Shown here: one piece after another, positions 49,565 through 58,126 of the stretch | Layout of the letters: each line of letters begins with the position of its first letter | Numbering within the stretch: the first letter of the stretch is position 1 | Assembly: GCA_035758845.1 (NCBI GenBank) | Contig: DASTVZ010000087.1 | Coordinates: 10,986-74,985 of the forward strand | Source: JALZOC01 sp035758845 | GTDB taxonomy: Bacteria; Acidobacteriota; Vicinamibacteria; Vicinamibacterales; 2-12-FULL-66-21 | DNA: 64,000 nucleotides | Direction: 5' to 3' | The notes under the pieces: generated by a model | Database searches by the model: none | Seen by the model: only the letters and a program-made list of their open reading frames with translations | Told to the model about the DNA's origin: nothing | Program-made: the position numbers and the translations under genes

Positions 49565-51601
49565 CTAATCGATCCCAAGCATCCCGAAGATGAACGAAAA
49601 GATGTCCGCATCTTCTTCAATCGTCTTCGAGAGTGGCTTCCCCGCCCCGTGGCCAGCCTTGGTTTCAACCCGGATCAACACCGGAGCCGTGTGACCTGCG
49701 GCCTGCAGACGCGCGGCGAACTTCTTGGCCATGCCCGGGGCGACGCGATCGTCGGTGTCGGCAGTCGTAATCAGGATCGGCGGATACGGTGTGCCGTTGA
49801 CGACGTTGTGGAGCGGTGAATAGCGGTAGAGAAATGGAAACTGTTCCGGGTCGTCGGCCGACCCATACTCCGAGATCCAGAACCGGCCGACGGTGAATCG
49901 GTGATAACGGAGCATGTCGGCAACAGGGACGCGCGACAGGACCGCTCCGAATAGGTCTGGACGTTGCAGCATCACTGCCGCTGTCAGCAGGCCGCCGTTG
50001 CTCCCACCTTCGATCGCAATCTGTCTGGGATTGGTATAGCCGCTGGCGACGAGCCACTCAGCCGCGGCGATGAAGTCGTCGAACACGTTCTGCTTCCGTT
50101 CAAACATCCCGGCCTCATGCCACGCCTCTCCGTACTCGCCGCCGCCACGAAGGTTTGGCACGGCGTAAATACCGCCTTTCTCGAGCAGCACGAAGTTCGA
50201 CGGATCGAACGCCGGCGTCAGGCTGATGTTGAAACCTCCGTAGCCGGTCAGGAGCACCGGCCGCTTGCCGTCCTTTGGCAGCCCTTTTCTCGACACCAGG
50301 AACATCGAGATGAGGGTGCCGTCCTTCGACGGATACCACACCTGCGACGTCCCGTACTCGTCGGACTTGCACTGCCATGTGCTGCGGTCGCCGAATGGTT
50401 CAAGTTGGCGGACCTTGAAGTCGTAGCGATAGTTGATCGCCGGGTGCACGAACGAAGTGAACCCAAAAAACATGTCGTCGTCTTCAGGACGACCGCTGAC
50501 GCCGGTGAGCGAACCGATTTCCGGTAGATCTACTTGCCCGGCCGGTTCGCCGGCCACGGTGAACATCCGGAGCGCATCGCTGGCGTTGTGCATGTAGGCC
50601 GCAACGATGGTCCGATGAATCACTGCTGCCGACGACAACTTGTCGCTGCTTTCGGCCACGAGTTCGGTGACTCCACCTTGCGGGTTCAGTGGATCGACCG
50701 AGACGATTCGGCCGCGCGGTGCGCGATCGTCGGTTCGAAACAGCAGCTTGTCCGCTGCCGACTCGATGAACGCATATGCGGCCAAGAAGCCCGTAAAGAG
50801 CGGAACTGGCTTCCGTGAGTCCGCCCGTCGATCGATCGCATAGACCTCGCTTCGATCGCTCGAGCCTTTGAACGCGGTAATCACAACCCAGCGATCGTTG
50901 TCGCTCACCTCGACGCCGAAGACCGTTTCGCGCTCGTTCGGCTGCTCGAAGATCAAATGGTCGAGCGACTGGTTATCACCGAGGCGGTGGTAATAGACCT
51001 TGTTGAAATAGTTCTCGTCACCAGGCGCGACCGTCCCTGGCTCCGGGAACCGCGTGTAGTAGAACCCGCTGCCGTCTTTCACCCAGGCGATGCTGGCGAA
51101 CTTCACCCAGAGCAGTCGATCGGACAGATCGGTGCCGTCCGCAATCCGTCGGATAAAGATCTCCTGTCGATCGCTACCGCTCTTTGAGAGTCCGTAGGCG
51201 GCGAGCTCACCTGAATCATCGATTGCCAAGGCGGTGAGGGCGACCGGTCCGTCCGCGCTCATCGCGTTGGGATCGATGAGCGCACGGCGTTCGCCAGCCG
51301 CGCCCTCCTGCACGAAGAGCACCGGCTGATCCTGGAGGCCGGTGTTGTGCGTGAAGAAGTAGTAGCGGCCTCGCCGTGCAGGCACACTCGTCCGCGGAAA
51401 GTCGTAGAGCGTTGTCAAACGGGTGATCAGCGCATCACGCCTCGGTCCGTCGACGACCGAGCGTGTCAGCTGATTCTCACCCTCGACCCATGCGACCGTT
51501 TCGGGGCTGTCCGGATCTTCGAGCCAGCGATACGGATCGCAGACGCGTACGCCGTGATAGTCGTCGAACGCATTCGATTGTCGCGCCTCTGGATACTTCA
51601 C
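49565..51601 (-). CDS. Prolyl oligopeptidase family serine peptidase (S9A)
   Basis: 678 residues, no signal peptide. N-terminal DDYHGVRVCDPYRWLEDPDS is the classic S9A opening, followed by a seven-bladed propeller, and the hydrolase domain: VLLTGYGGFNISLTPAF, ERKQNVFDDFIAAAEWL, IAIEGGSNGGLLTAAVM with the nucleophile Ser in GGSNGG, TADTDDRVAP (Asp) and KAGHGAGKP (His). Cleaves peptides after proline, up to about 30 residues. GTG start overlaps the glucokinase stop by four bases, so both are made from one message, though no metabolic link is obvious. Confidence 0.95.
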   Translation of the reverse strand: MKYPEARQSNAFDDYHGVRVCDPYRWLEDPDSPETVAWVEGENQLTRSVVDGPRRDALITRLTTLYDFPRTSVPARRGRYYFFTHNTGLQDQPVLFVQEGAAGERRALIDPNAMSADGPVALTALAIDDSGELAAYGLSKSGSDRQEIFIRRIADGTDLSDRLLWVKFASIAWVKDGSGFYYTRFPEPGTVAPGDENYFNKVYYHRLGDNQSLDHLIFEQPNERETVFGVEVSDNDRWVVITAFKGSSDRSEVYAIDRRADSRKPVPLFTGFLAAYAFIESAADKLLFRTDDRAPRGRIVSVDPLNPQGGVTELVAESSDKLSSAAVIHRTIVAAYMHNASDALRMFTVAGEPAGQVDLPEIGSLTGVSGRPEDDDMFFGFTSFVHPAINYRYDFKVRQLEPFGDRSTWQCKSDEYGTSQVWYPSKDGTLISMFLVSRKGLPKDGKRPVLLTGYGGFNISLTPAFDPSNFVLLEKGGIYAVPNLRGGGEYGEAWHEAGMFERKQNVFDDFIAAAEWLVASGYTNPRQIAIEGGSNGGLLTAAVMLQRPDLFGAVLSRVPVADMLRYHRFTVGRFWISEYGSADDPEQFPFLYRYSPLHNVVNGTPYPPILITTADTDDRVAPGMAKKFAARLQAAGHTAPVLIRVETKAGHGAGKPLSKTIEEDADIFSFIFGMLGID

Positions 51602-52680
51602 GCGCCCACCGACATCTCTTGTGCGTGGACCGCGGCGCCGAGCAGACCCGCATCCGGGTTCAGGATCACTGCGATCGGAATCGTGGCGACGTAATCGGCC
51701 ATCGGTTCCTTTGCGCGGAACGCATCAAGGAAAATGCCCGATTCGAGCGCCGGGAGTATCTTCGGCGCAATACCGCCACCGACGTAGACACCTGCCGTGG
51801 CACAGGTGCGCAGCGCGATGTTGCCGGACTCGGCACCATAGACAGCGACGAACATGTCGAGGGCCTCGACGCAGTGTTCGCACGTGCGGTCTATCGCCGC
51901 ACGACTGATGCGGGCGGGCAGTTCTGCCGGATCGGTGACGCGGCCGACCGCTGCGCAGAGACGCGACGGGAAGACAGATCCCTGCATTTGCGCCCGATCG
52001 GCGCCCGAAGATTCGTGTGAGAACTGGTAGACGTTCACAATCCCCGGATCTGTACCGAACGACTGGTGAGTGAACTGGTAGACGTTGACCAGCCCGGGAC
52101 CGGACAGAATCGCTTCTACGCTCACTCGGCCGTAGATCCGCGTCAGCTCACGCAACAGTTCGAATTCACGCGGCGTGCGCGCGGCAAAGTCGGCATGTCC
52201 TCCCTCTGATGCGCTCGGGACGAATCGTCCGTTCACGTTGAGCAGCATCGCCTCGCCAAGGCCGGTGCCGGCCGCGATCACCGCAGCGTTGCCGTTGGGG
52301 TACGGCACTCCGCGCTGAAGCATCGACAATTCGTCCTGCTCGAGCACCGTCACGCCGTATGCCATCGCTTCGAGATCGTTCAGAACGTACGACCGTCGAA
52401 ATCCGAGACGCTCTTTGATCGACTCACCTTCGACGAGCCACGGCACGTTGGTGAGGCGTGCGACCTGATCGGTCACTGCGCCGGCGACGCCAAAACTTGC
52501 CGCGTCGATATGCTTCTGTTCAACGTTGCGCGATTTGAGAAACGATTCGATCATCGGCTCGAGTCCCGAATAATCGAGCGTGGTGAATTCTCCGACATCG
52601 ATCGCGGACGGACGGTCAGGACGGGCCGTAAACAGACCGAGCAGCGTCTTGGTTCCACCGACGTCTCCCGCAAGGAGCAT
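51598..52680 (-). CDS. glk: Glucokinase (ROK-independent, Glk family) with an internal duplication
   Basis: 360 residues from ATG 52680. MLLAGDVGGTKTLLGLF is the ATP-phosphate loop, VAGAVTD and LTNVPW follow, then VIAAGTGLGEAMLL, SEGGHADFA (catalytic Asp-Glu region) and CATAGVYVGGGIAPKIL. Converts glucose to glucose-6-phosphate. Near residue 205 a 17-residue segment occurs twice in tandem (PGLVNVYQFTHQSFGTD and PGIVNVYQFSHESSGAD), 12 of 17 identical, lengthening the protein relative to the usual 320-340. A TAGAAT eight bases ahead of the ATG and the lack of a Shine-Dalgarno suggest a leaderless message. Confidence 0.92.
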   Translation of the reverse strand: MLLAGDVGGTKTLLGLFTARPDRPSAIDVGEFTTLDYSGLEPMIESFLKSRNVEQKHIDAASFGVAGAVTDQVARLTNVPWLVEGESIKERLGFRRSYVLNDLEAMAYGVTVLEQDELSMLQRGVPYPNGNAAVIAAGTGLGEAMLLNVNGRFVPSASEGGHADFAARTPREFELLRELTRIYGRVSVEAILSGPGLVNVYQFTHQSFGTDPGIVNVYQFSHESSGADRAQMQGSVFPSRLCAAVGRVTDPAELPARISRAAIDRTCEHCVEALDMFVAVYGAESGNIALRTCATAGVYVGGGIAPKILPALESGIFLDAFRAKEPMADYVATIPIAVILNPDAGLLGAAVHAQEMSVGA

Positions 52681-52688
52681 GGGGGGAC

Positions 52689-52694
52689 ATTCTA
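52689..52694 (-). promoter_or_regulatory. Putative -10 element of glk, leaderless configuration
   Basis: TAGAAT on the minus strand, then eight bases (GTCCCCCC) and the ATG of glk. There is no ribosome site between them. Confidence 0.4.
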
Positions 52695-52698
52695 ATCG

Positions 52699-52779
52699 CT
52701 GAAAATGCTGATTGCTGATTGCTGATTGCGAAAGCGGCGGCTCTTCAATCGGCAATCAGCAATCGAGAATCAGCAATTC
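52699..52779. repeat. CAATCAGCAATC inverted repeat between divergent genes
   Basis: CTGATTGCTGATTGCTGATTG (three 7-base GATTGCT units) at 52708-52728, then a spacer, then CAATCGGCAATCAGCAATCG at 52746-52765 and AGAATCAGCAATTC. The arms can fold into a long hairpin. Here it lies between two divergent genes, so it is not simply a terminator. Confidence 0.8.
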
Positions 52780-52818
52780 ACTTGACTTTCTCGTCCGAGT
52801 GGCCGATCTTCGCGAGGA

Positions 52819-53682
52819 ATGGGGTCGGTCCCGTTATCGGCTGGCGGTCCCTACGGTGTGCGCGAGATTCGCAGTCTCTACCCCGTGGTCACCGACAACC
52901 ATCTGCGGTATCTGGAGAAGTGGGGTCTCCTACGGAAAGCGAACAGGCCCCGCGATCGCCGCGAGTTCTCCTTCGCGGATCTCACGACAATCAAGCAGGT
53001 CGCACACGAGCTCGAGCGCGGCACGCCGTTGCGCGTCGTGCTGCGCTCGATGCTGGCCGAACGACTCGGGCAGCTCGAGCTTGATTTCGTCGACGCGCAT
53101 GTCGACACCACCACGCCGCGCGCCAAAGTGGTCAGCCTCGATGCTCATAAGCCGATCATCAATGCGACAACGCCGCCACCGTTATCCGCGTCGGCCATGC
53201 CGTATCCCGCCGATGATCCTCAGGCTGCGCTGGCATCGAAGTATTTCCTGGAAGGTTCACGCCTGGACGACGGGGAGGAGCGGAACATGGAGGCGGCGGC
53301 AGCGGCCTACCGCCGCGCGCTGATCATCGATCCGGATCTCGTGCCCGCTCTGGTCAATCTCGCGAACATTCGTTACGCACGCGACGAACTGATCGAGGCG
53401 CAGGCGCTATACGAACGGGCGATCGGTCTCGACCCCGACTGCTTCGAGGCGCATTTCAATCTCGGAAACATCCAGCACGACCTCGGTCGTTACGACCGCG
53501 CCCTCGGGTGCTACCGCCACGCCGTCGCTCTCAATGGCGCCTACGCGGACGCGCACTTCTACCTGGCCGTGACGCTGGAGAAGCTCGGACACTCGCAGGA
53601 AGCCAAAGGTCACTGGAAGGCGTATCAGGAGCTGGCGCCGCGTGGTGAGTGGGCAGATTTAGCGAAGGAATTTCTTGATTAG
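52819..53682 (+). CDS. MerR-type winged-helix protein fused to TPR repeats
   Basis: 287 residues. GPYGVREIRSLYPVVTDNHLRYLEKWGLLRKAN is a MerR-like DNA-binding helix pair with the recognition 'lryLekwGLl', followed by FSFADLTTIKQVAHELERG. After a linker, residues about 130-287 form four to five TPRs (AAAAAYRRALIIDPDLVPAL, AQALYERAIGLDPDCFEA, ALGCYRHAVALNGAYADAH). MerR-TPR fusions occur in Acidobacteria; target unknown. The N-terminus is uncertain: GAGGA abuts the ATG too closely, and an alternative upstream frame (VADLREEWGRSRYRLA) would join it by a single-base shift near 52850. Stops overlap the convergent gene by four bases. Confidence 0.85.
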   Translation: MGSVPLSAGGPYGVREIRSLYPVVTDNHLRYLEKWGLLRKANRPRDRREFSFADLTTIKQVAHELERGTPLRVVLRSMLAERLGQLELDFVDAHVDTTTPRAKVVSLDAHKPIINATTPPPLSASAMPYPADDPQAALASKYFLEGSRLDDGEERNMEAAAAAYRRALIIDPDLVPALVNLANIRYARDELIEAQALYERAIGLDPDCFEAHFNLGNIQHDLGRYDRALGCYRHAVALNGAYADAHFYLAVTLEKLGHSQEAKGHWKAYQELAPRGEWADLAKEFLD

Positions 53683-53990
53683 TAAGAAAAATCCAAACGC
53701 TCGCGCTTCTTCGGTGTTCGCCGCAGCTTGTAGAACGAGCAGTCGGGGCACCACGAATCGGCGACGAACCCTTCCTTGCCTGCAAACGGCAGCACGTCGC
53801 GATGGGTGCAGAACTCGCCCACGTCGGGTGTGGCGCGCCAGCGGCACGATTTGAATTTCTCCAGGGCCGGCGAAACGGCCGCGTCTGTCGGCGGCAGCGC
53901 CCGAGCGTCCTCGGCCGCCGGCGATTCGGCCGGATTGTCGGTCTGCGGCAACGCCGCGATCGGCGCAAACGGATTTGTGTCGTCCATCAT
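53679..53990 (-). CDS. Small Cys-rich protein coupled to a DEAD-box helicase
   Basis: 103 residues. An acidic/Pro-rich disordered N-terminal half (about 1-42) is followed by a Cys/His-rich module: SCRW, EFCTHRDVLPFAG, GFVADSWCPDCSFYKLRRTPKKR, giving four Cys and one His able to hold zinc. ATG 53990 overlaps the helicase TGA by four bases (ATGA), the mark of translational coupling. Probably an RNA- or protein-binding accessory of the helicase; that is inference. No named family recognised. Convergent with the MerR-TPR gene. Confidence 0.65.
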   Translation of the reverse strand: MMDDTNPFAPIAALPQTDNPAESPAAEDARALPPTDAAVSPALEKFKSCRWRATPDVGEFCTHRDVLPFAGKEGFVADSWCPDCSFYKLRRTPKKRERLDFSY

Positions 53991-55258
53991 CCCTGCAATT
54001 CGAGGCCAAACGATTTCTGGAGAGCCTGAAGCGCGCGCGTCTCTTCGGGCGCGACCAGGGTCAGCGCGGTTCCGGTCGCATCCGCCCGACCCGTTCGTCC
54101 AACACGATGGACGTAGGTTTCGCGATTCGACGGCACCTCGTAATTGACGACATGCGTGATGCCGTCGATGTCGAGGCCGCGGGCCGCTACGTCGGTCGCG
54201 ACGAGCACTCGATAGCTGCCGCTGCGGAATCCTTCGACCGCTTGCGTGCGCTGTTGCTGCGTTCGATCGGCATGAAGCGCCGCTGCCTTCAACCCGAACG
54301 ACGCGAGCTTCCGCGCGAGCCGCTCGGCGCCCGACTTGGTGCGCACGAAAACGAGGACGGGCCCTTCGGTCCGGCGCAGAAACTTGGCCAGCCACTCTGT
54401 TTTTTCCGCAGCGGGAACGGATTCGACGGTATGCGTGATGCTCTTGGCCGGGCCTCCCGCCGATCCGATCTGCACGTACTTCGCGTCGCAGAGCACCTCG
54501 TCGGCCAGCTTCATCACCTCTTCCGGCATCGTCGCCGAGAAGAGCAGCGTCTGTCGCGCCGCGGAATCAGGAAGCGTCTGGACGATCCGGCGGACATCGG
54601 GCCAGAAGCCCATATCCATCATCCGATCGGCTTCATCGAGCACGAGGGTATCCAGCTTGTCGAACGCCACCGTCTTGCTCCGCATGTGATCCATGAGACG
54701 GCCAGGCGTGGCGACGACAATGTCGACGCCTGACTTCAATGCGCGCTCTTGCGGTCCCATGTCCACGCCGCCATAGACGGCAATGCTCGTGATGTCCGTG
54801 TGGTACGTGAACCCCTGCACGTCGTCTTCAAGCTGAACGGCGAGCTCGCGAGTGGGCGCGAGAATGAGCACGCGCGTATAGCCGCGTTCCTCTGGCGCGG
54901 CGCCGCGCGCTTTCAGAAGCCGGTTGAGGATCGGCAGCAGGAAAGCCGCCGTCTTGCCCGTGCCTGTGTCGGCGCAGCCAATCAGATCGTCGCCGCTCAT
55001 GACGATGGGAATGACGGCGCTCTGGATCGGTGTCGTCGCGCCAAATCCCCGAACGCGAACGCCTTCAATCAGCGACGATTCGAGGCCGAGCGTTTCGAAC
55101 GGAACCGGCTTGGGGTCGTAGTGCGCCTGCGGTCTGGTGACTGCGCGATGGACCGGCGCGACGTGGAAATGCGGCGAGGACCGCGCCCCCCCGGGTCGCG
55201 CACTTCGACGCCCTCGTCGTCCGCGCGGCGTCCGTCGCTGTGCTGTATGTGAATTCAA
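53987..55258 (-). CDS. DEAD-box RNA helicase, RhlE-like
   Basis: 423 residues. Q motif FETLGLESSLIEGVRVRGFGATTPIQ, Walker A ADTGTGKTAAFLLP, APTRELAVQ, VATPGRLMDHM, LDEADRMMDMGFWPDVRRI (DEAD), LFSATMP (SAT), ATDVAARGLDIDGITHVVN and HRVGRTGRA. The N-terminus is basic and disordered (RRTPRGRRGRRSARPGG) and helps RNA binding. It starts at TTG 55258 directly after infA by 11 bases, with no Shine-Dalgarno seen, so translation may depend on infA. RNA remodelling in ribosome assembly or cold adaptation is usual for this class. Confidence 0.94.
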   Translation of the reverse strand: MNSHTAQRRTPRGRRGRRSARPGGARSSPHFHVAPVHRAVTRPQAHYDPKPVPFETLGLESSLIEGVRVRGFGATTPIQSAVIPIVMSGDDLIGCADTGTGKTAAFLLPILNRLLKARGAAPEERGYTRVLILAPTRELAVQLEDDVQGFTYHTDITSIAVYGGVDMGPQERALKSGVDIVVATPGRLMDHMRSKTVAFDKLDTLVLDEADRMMDMGFWPDVRRIVQTLPDSAARQTLLFSATMPEEVMKLADEVLCDAKYVQIGSAGGPAKSITHTVESVPAAEKTEWLAKFLRRTEGPVLVFVRTKSGAERLARKLASFGLKAAALHADRTQQQRTQAVEGFRSGSYRVLVATDVAARGLDIDGITHVVNYEVPSNRETYVHRVGRTGRADATGTALTLVAPEETRALQALQKSFGLELQG

Positions 55259-55269
55259 AATCGTGGTTT

Positions 55270-55488
55270 TTAGCGAGCGCGGAAGGTAATGATGCCTCGG
55301 ACCGGATCGTAGGGCGAAACGCCAACGGTCACGCGATCACCCGGCACCACCTTGATTCGGAAGCGGCGCATGCGGCCGCTCAATTGCGCAAGCACCTCGT
55401 GGCCTTGATCGCACTGCACGCGGTAAAGACCGCCGCTGTGAACCGCCACGACCGTGCCCTGCACGTCAATTAGATCATCCTTGCTCAA
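55270..55488 (-). CDS. infA: Translation initiation factor IF-1
   Basis: 72 residues, the exact size of IF-1, with the S1/OB fold. MSKDDLIDVQGTVVAVHSGGLYRVQCDQGHEVLAQLSGRMRRFRI and VVPGDRVTVGVSPYDPVRGIITFRAR match the family (GrMr.hrI.vl.GD.V.vE.SPYDl.rGrI.yR). Position 47-48 lacks the usual N/Y residues only slightly. It begins at TTG with AAAGGA five to six bases upstream. IF-1 occupies the ribosomal A site during initiation. Outside its usual ribosomal-protein operon; paired with a DEAD-box helicase gene, which fits a cold-responsive second IF-1 or the sole copy. Confidence 0.95.
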   Translation of the reverse strand: MSKDDLIDVQGTVVAVHSGGLYRVQCDQGHEVLAQLSGRMRRFRIKVVPGDRVTVGVSPYDPVRGIITFRAR

Positions 55489-55545
55489 TTGCTATCCTTT
55501 CCAATCAAAGATTGTGCCATAACGGGACACGCTTTGGCAAACTCA

Positions 55546-58101
55546 TCAGTACGCATTTCGAATCGCCTTTTCGACACCGTGCGCAATTCCAGCGTAGTCG
55601 TTTCCTTTCAACGACATAGGTGGTAGAAACGTGACCCGGCCCGACCCGCGCCGGGGAAATTTCCAGGACTGATGGAGGACGCGATCCAGCCCGTCAAGTC
55701 GGACGGGGACGACCGGCACATCTAACCGGGACGCGATCATCCCGATCCCAGGCAAGAAACGGTTGATCTCGCCCTTATCGGTTCGCTTGCCTTCTGGAAA
55801 GATGAGGAGCGAAAAGCCTTGGGCGAACAAGTCACCAATATAGCGGAGCGTCTGGCGAGTGCCGGTTTCGCGTTGCGGCAGCGGAAATGCATTGAAGAAG
55901 GTCGACGCCAGATAGTAATTCAGACTGTTGGTAAACCACGCATGCCGTCCGAACTGCTCCGGATAAAAGTGTGCCCTGAAGAATTCCTTTGCCATCGCCG
56001 GCGCGACGCGATAACGCCACCGCGAGGGGAGTGCCATCAAAATCACCGGCGTGTCGAAGTGGCTCTGGTGGTTTGCGGCAAAGATCACCGGCCCGGACAG
56101 GTGTTCGAGGTGTTCGAGTCCGCGCACGTCCAGTTTCACGAAAACTCTCGCGAGCGGCAGAATCCAAGTTGGCAGACTCGCGCGCCTGAGTGCGCGAATG
56201 GGCGCGGAGCGATTCCACGATGGAAACTCGATCGAGTCGTGGTGAACCTGGACGGCTGCGGCAGCATGACCTTCGAGGGGGCGAGTCAACTCCTCGAGAT
56301 CCGCAACCGTCGCGGCGGCGGCGAACTTCGTCTCGTCGACGGTGCACTGCAGTGATTCCTCGAGCGCCATCATCAGTTCGACACGTTCGAGTGAGCTGAG
56401 GCCGAGCTCGTCAATAGTCGTCGACGCCTCGATCGCTCGCCCGGGGGCGAACCTCGCAATCACCGATTCAACCGTCGCGGCACCAGACTGACGGCCGGTT
56501 GTGATCTCAGCTGCACGATCACGGGCTCCCGTGAGCCACTGTTTGAGCTCCCGGCGTTTCAGCTTACGCGTGCCTTCGGTGCGCGGTAGTTCTCCTCCGC
56601 TCCAGGCCACGGCGGCGCGGATCTTCTGATGATCCTGAAGTTGCCCGTTGGCTTGACGAACCAGGGCATCGAGATCAGTGCCGGCTCTTGTGACCACGAC
56701 CGCTTGAACGCGTTCGGCCGTCGATCCCGGAAGTGGCGCTCCGACCACCGCCGATTCGACGACGCCGGGCAGCTCGTTGAGGACGCGTTCGATATCTTCG
56801 GGAAAGACGTTGAGCCCTTCCGGCGTGACGATCATTTCTTTCTTCCGGCCGCGGATGTGAAGCTGGCCCTTCGCGTCGATGTCGCCGATGTCGCCGGTGT
56901 GAAACCAGCCGTCCCTGAATGCCGCCCGCGTTTCTTCGGGCGCGTTGTAGTAGCCGGTCGTGACGTTTTCCCCTCTCACGAGAATCTCTCCGTCGTCGGC
57001 GATGCGCAGTTCGACGCCGGCAATCGGCTTGCCGACCGCGCCTCGAGAGGCATGAAATGGATGATTGAGCGTCACAATCGGCGCGGTCTCAGTCAGACCG
57101 TAACCCTGGACGACAAGAAAACCGAGGCGTCCCCAGAATGCCTCGAGTTCCGGATCGAGTGGCGCGGCGCCGACGACCATCGCCCAGAACTTGAACCCGA
57201 ACAGGCGGTGAATGCGCCGATACTTCCACCACTTCCGCACCCAATGGATCTTTCCGGGATCCTCTGCGGCCTCGGGAGCCACTCGTAACACGTACTCTTT
57301 CAGGACTTCGAGAATTTTCGGTACCGATACGAGTACCGAAATTCGTCGGGTCCTGATCTGCGAAATGATGTCTTCCGGCGCAAAGCTGCGCGTGAACACG
57401 ACGAGGCCGGGGAGCATGGGAGGAACGAACGTGGCCATCGCCTGGCCGAACATGTGGCTGAGCGGCAGCAGGTTCAGAAATCGAATTGGAAGAAACGGCT
57501 TGGCGTATTTCTTGTACTTCGCGACTTCGCGCTCGATCGGGACGATGTTGGCGAGGATGTTCTTGTGAGTAATGACGACGCCCTTTGGCTCCGCAGTGGC
57601 ACCAGACGTGAAAATGATTTCGGCTGTGTCTCCAGCCGCGGCTTCCGCCGTCGCCTTCGCGTCTATCTTTGCCTCGGGCTTCGACGCGACAAGTCCGCCT
57701 GATTCTTTCCTCAACTCTGACACATGCCAGATCGGTCGATCCTTGCCGATCGCCTCGCGATCCACGGCGTCGCCGACGAGGACGACGCGCGCTTTCACGA
57801 TGTCGGACACACGCATGAGAAAATCTGGTGAAGCGCGGTAGTCGATCGGTACGAGGACGATCCCTTCGAGCAAACATCCCCACAGCGCGATGATCCACTC
57901 GGCTCGGTTCTCCGCCCAGATCGTGACTGCCTCGCCTTTGACAATCCCTTCGTTGCGAAGCCGGCGCGCAAATGCACGCGCCGCTTCGGTGACATCGGCA
58001 TACGAATAGGACCAGCTTCGATACCCATCGTCGTAAACAACGAATTCGCCTGGCGTGGAGGAAAGATCCGCATAGAAGTCGAGCAGCGTGCGGCGGGGCA
58101 T
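55546..58101 (-). CDS. Three-module acyl lipid enzyme: acyl-CoA/ACP synthetase, carrier domain and PlsC acyltransferase
   Basis: 851 residues. Residues about 1-530: AMP-forming synthetase with IIFTSGATAEPKGVVITHKN, VQGYGLTETAP, GWFHTGDIGDID and GRKKEMIVTPEG. About 545-620: a carrier-protein-like domain with IDELGLSSLERVELMMALEE, where Ser is the expected phosphopantetheine site. About 640-851: PlsC acyltransferase with FAANHQSHFDTPVI (HxxxxD) and LLIFPEGKRTDKGEINRFLPGI. It could activate a free fatty acid, load it on its own carrier and place it on a lysophospholipid, like E. coli Aas but with a carrier built in. Start 25 bases from the divergent gene; TATAAT-like CATAAT lies 8-9 bases before the ATG. 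Confidence 0.93.
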   Translation of the reverse strand: MPRRTLLDFYADLSSTPGEFVVYDDGYRSWSYSYADVTEAARAFARRLRNEGIVKGEAVTIWAENRAEWIIALWGCLLEGIVLVPIDYRASPDFLMRVSDIVKARVVLVGDAVDREAIGKDRPIWHVSELRKESGGLVASKPEAKIDAKATAEAAAGDTAEIIFTSGATAEPKGVVITHKNILANIVPIEREVAKYKKYAKPFLPIRFLNLLPLSHMFGQAMATFVPPMLPGLVVFTRSFAPEDIISQIRTRRISVLVSVPKILEVLKEYVLRVAPEAAEDPGKIHWVRKWWKYRRIHRLFGFKFWAMVVGAAPLDPELEAFWGRLGFLVVQGYGLTETAPIVTLNHPFHASRGAVGKPIAGVELRIADDGEILVRGENVTTGYYNAPEETRAAFRDGWFHTGDIGDIDAKGQLHIRGRKKEMIVTPEGLNVFPEDIERVLNELPGVVESAVVGAPLPGSTAERVQAVVVTRAGTDLDALVRQANGQLQDHQKIRAAVAWSGGELPRTEGTRKLKRRELKQWLTGARDRAAEITTGRQSGAATVESVIARFAPGRAIEASTTIDELGLSSLERVELMMALEESLQCTVDETKFAAAATVADLEELTRPLEGHAAAAVQVHHDSIEFPSWNRSAPIRALRRASLPTWILPLARVFVKLDVRGLEHLEHLSGPVIFAANHQSHFDTPVILMALPSRWRYRVAPAMAKEFFRAHFYPEQFGRHAWFTNSLNYYLASTFFNAFPLPQRETGTRQTLRYIGDLFAQGFSLLIFPEGKRTDKGEINRFLPGIGMIASRLDVPVVPVRLDGLDRVLHQSWKFPRRGSGRVTFLPPMSLKGNDYAGIAHGVEKAIRNAY

Positions 58102-58126
58102 TTCTGTGAATTATGATTGAAAACTT
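58102..58126. promoter_or_regulatory. Compact divergent promoter with overlapping -10 elements
   Basis: The whole gap between two divergent start codons is 25 bases. On the plus strand TATGAT (58112-58117) is nine bases ahead of the ATG; on the minus strand CATAAT (58115-58110) is eight bases ahead of its ATG. The two hexamers share four bases. No Shine-Dalgarno fits on either side. Confidence 0.5.
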
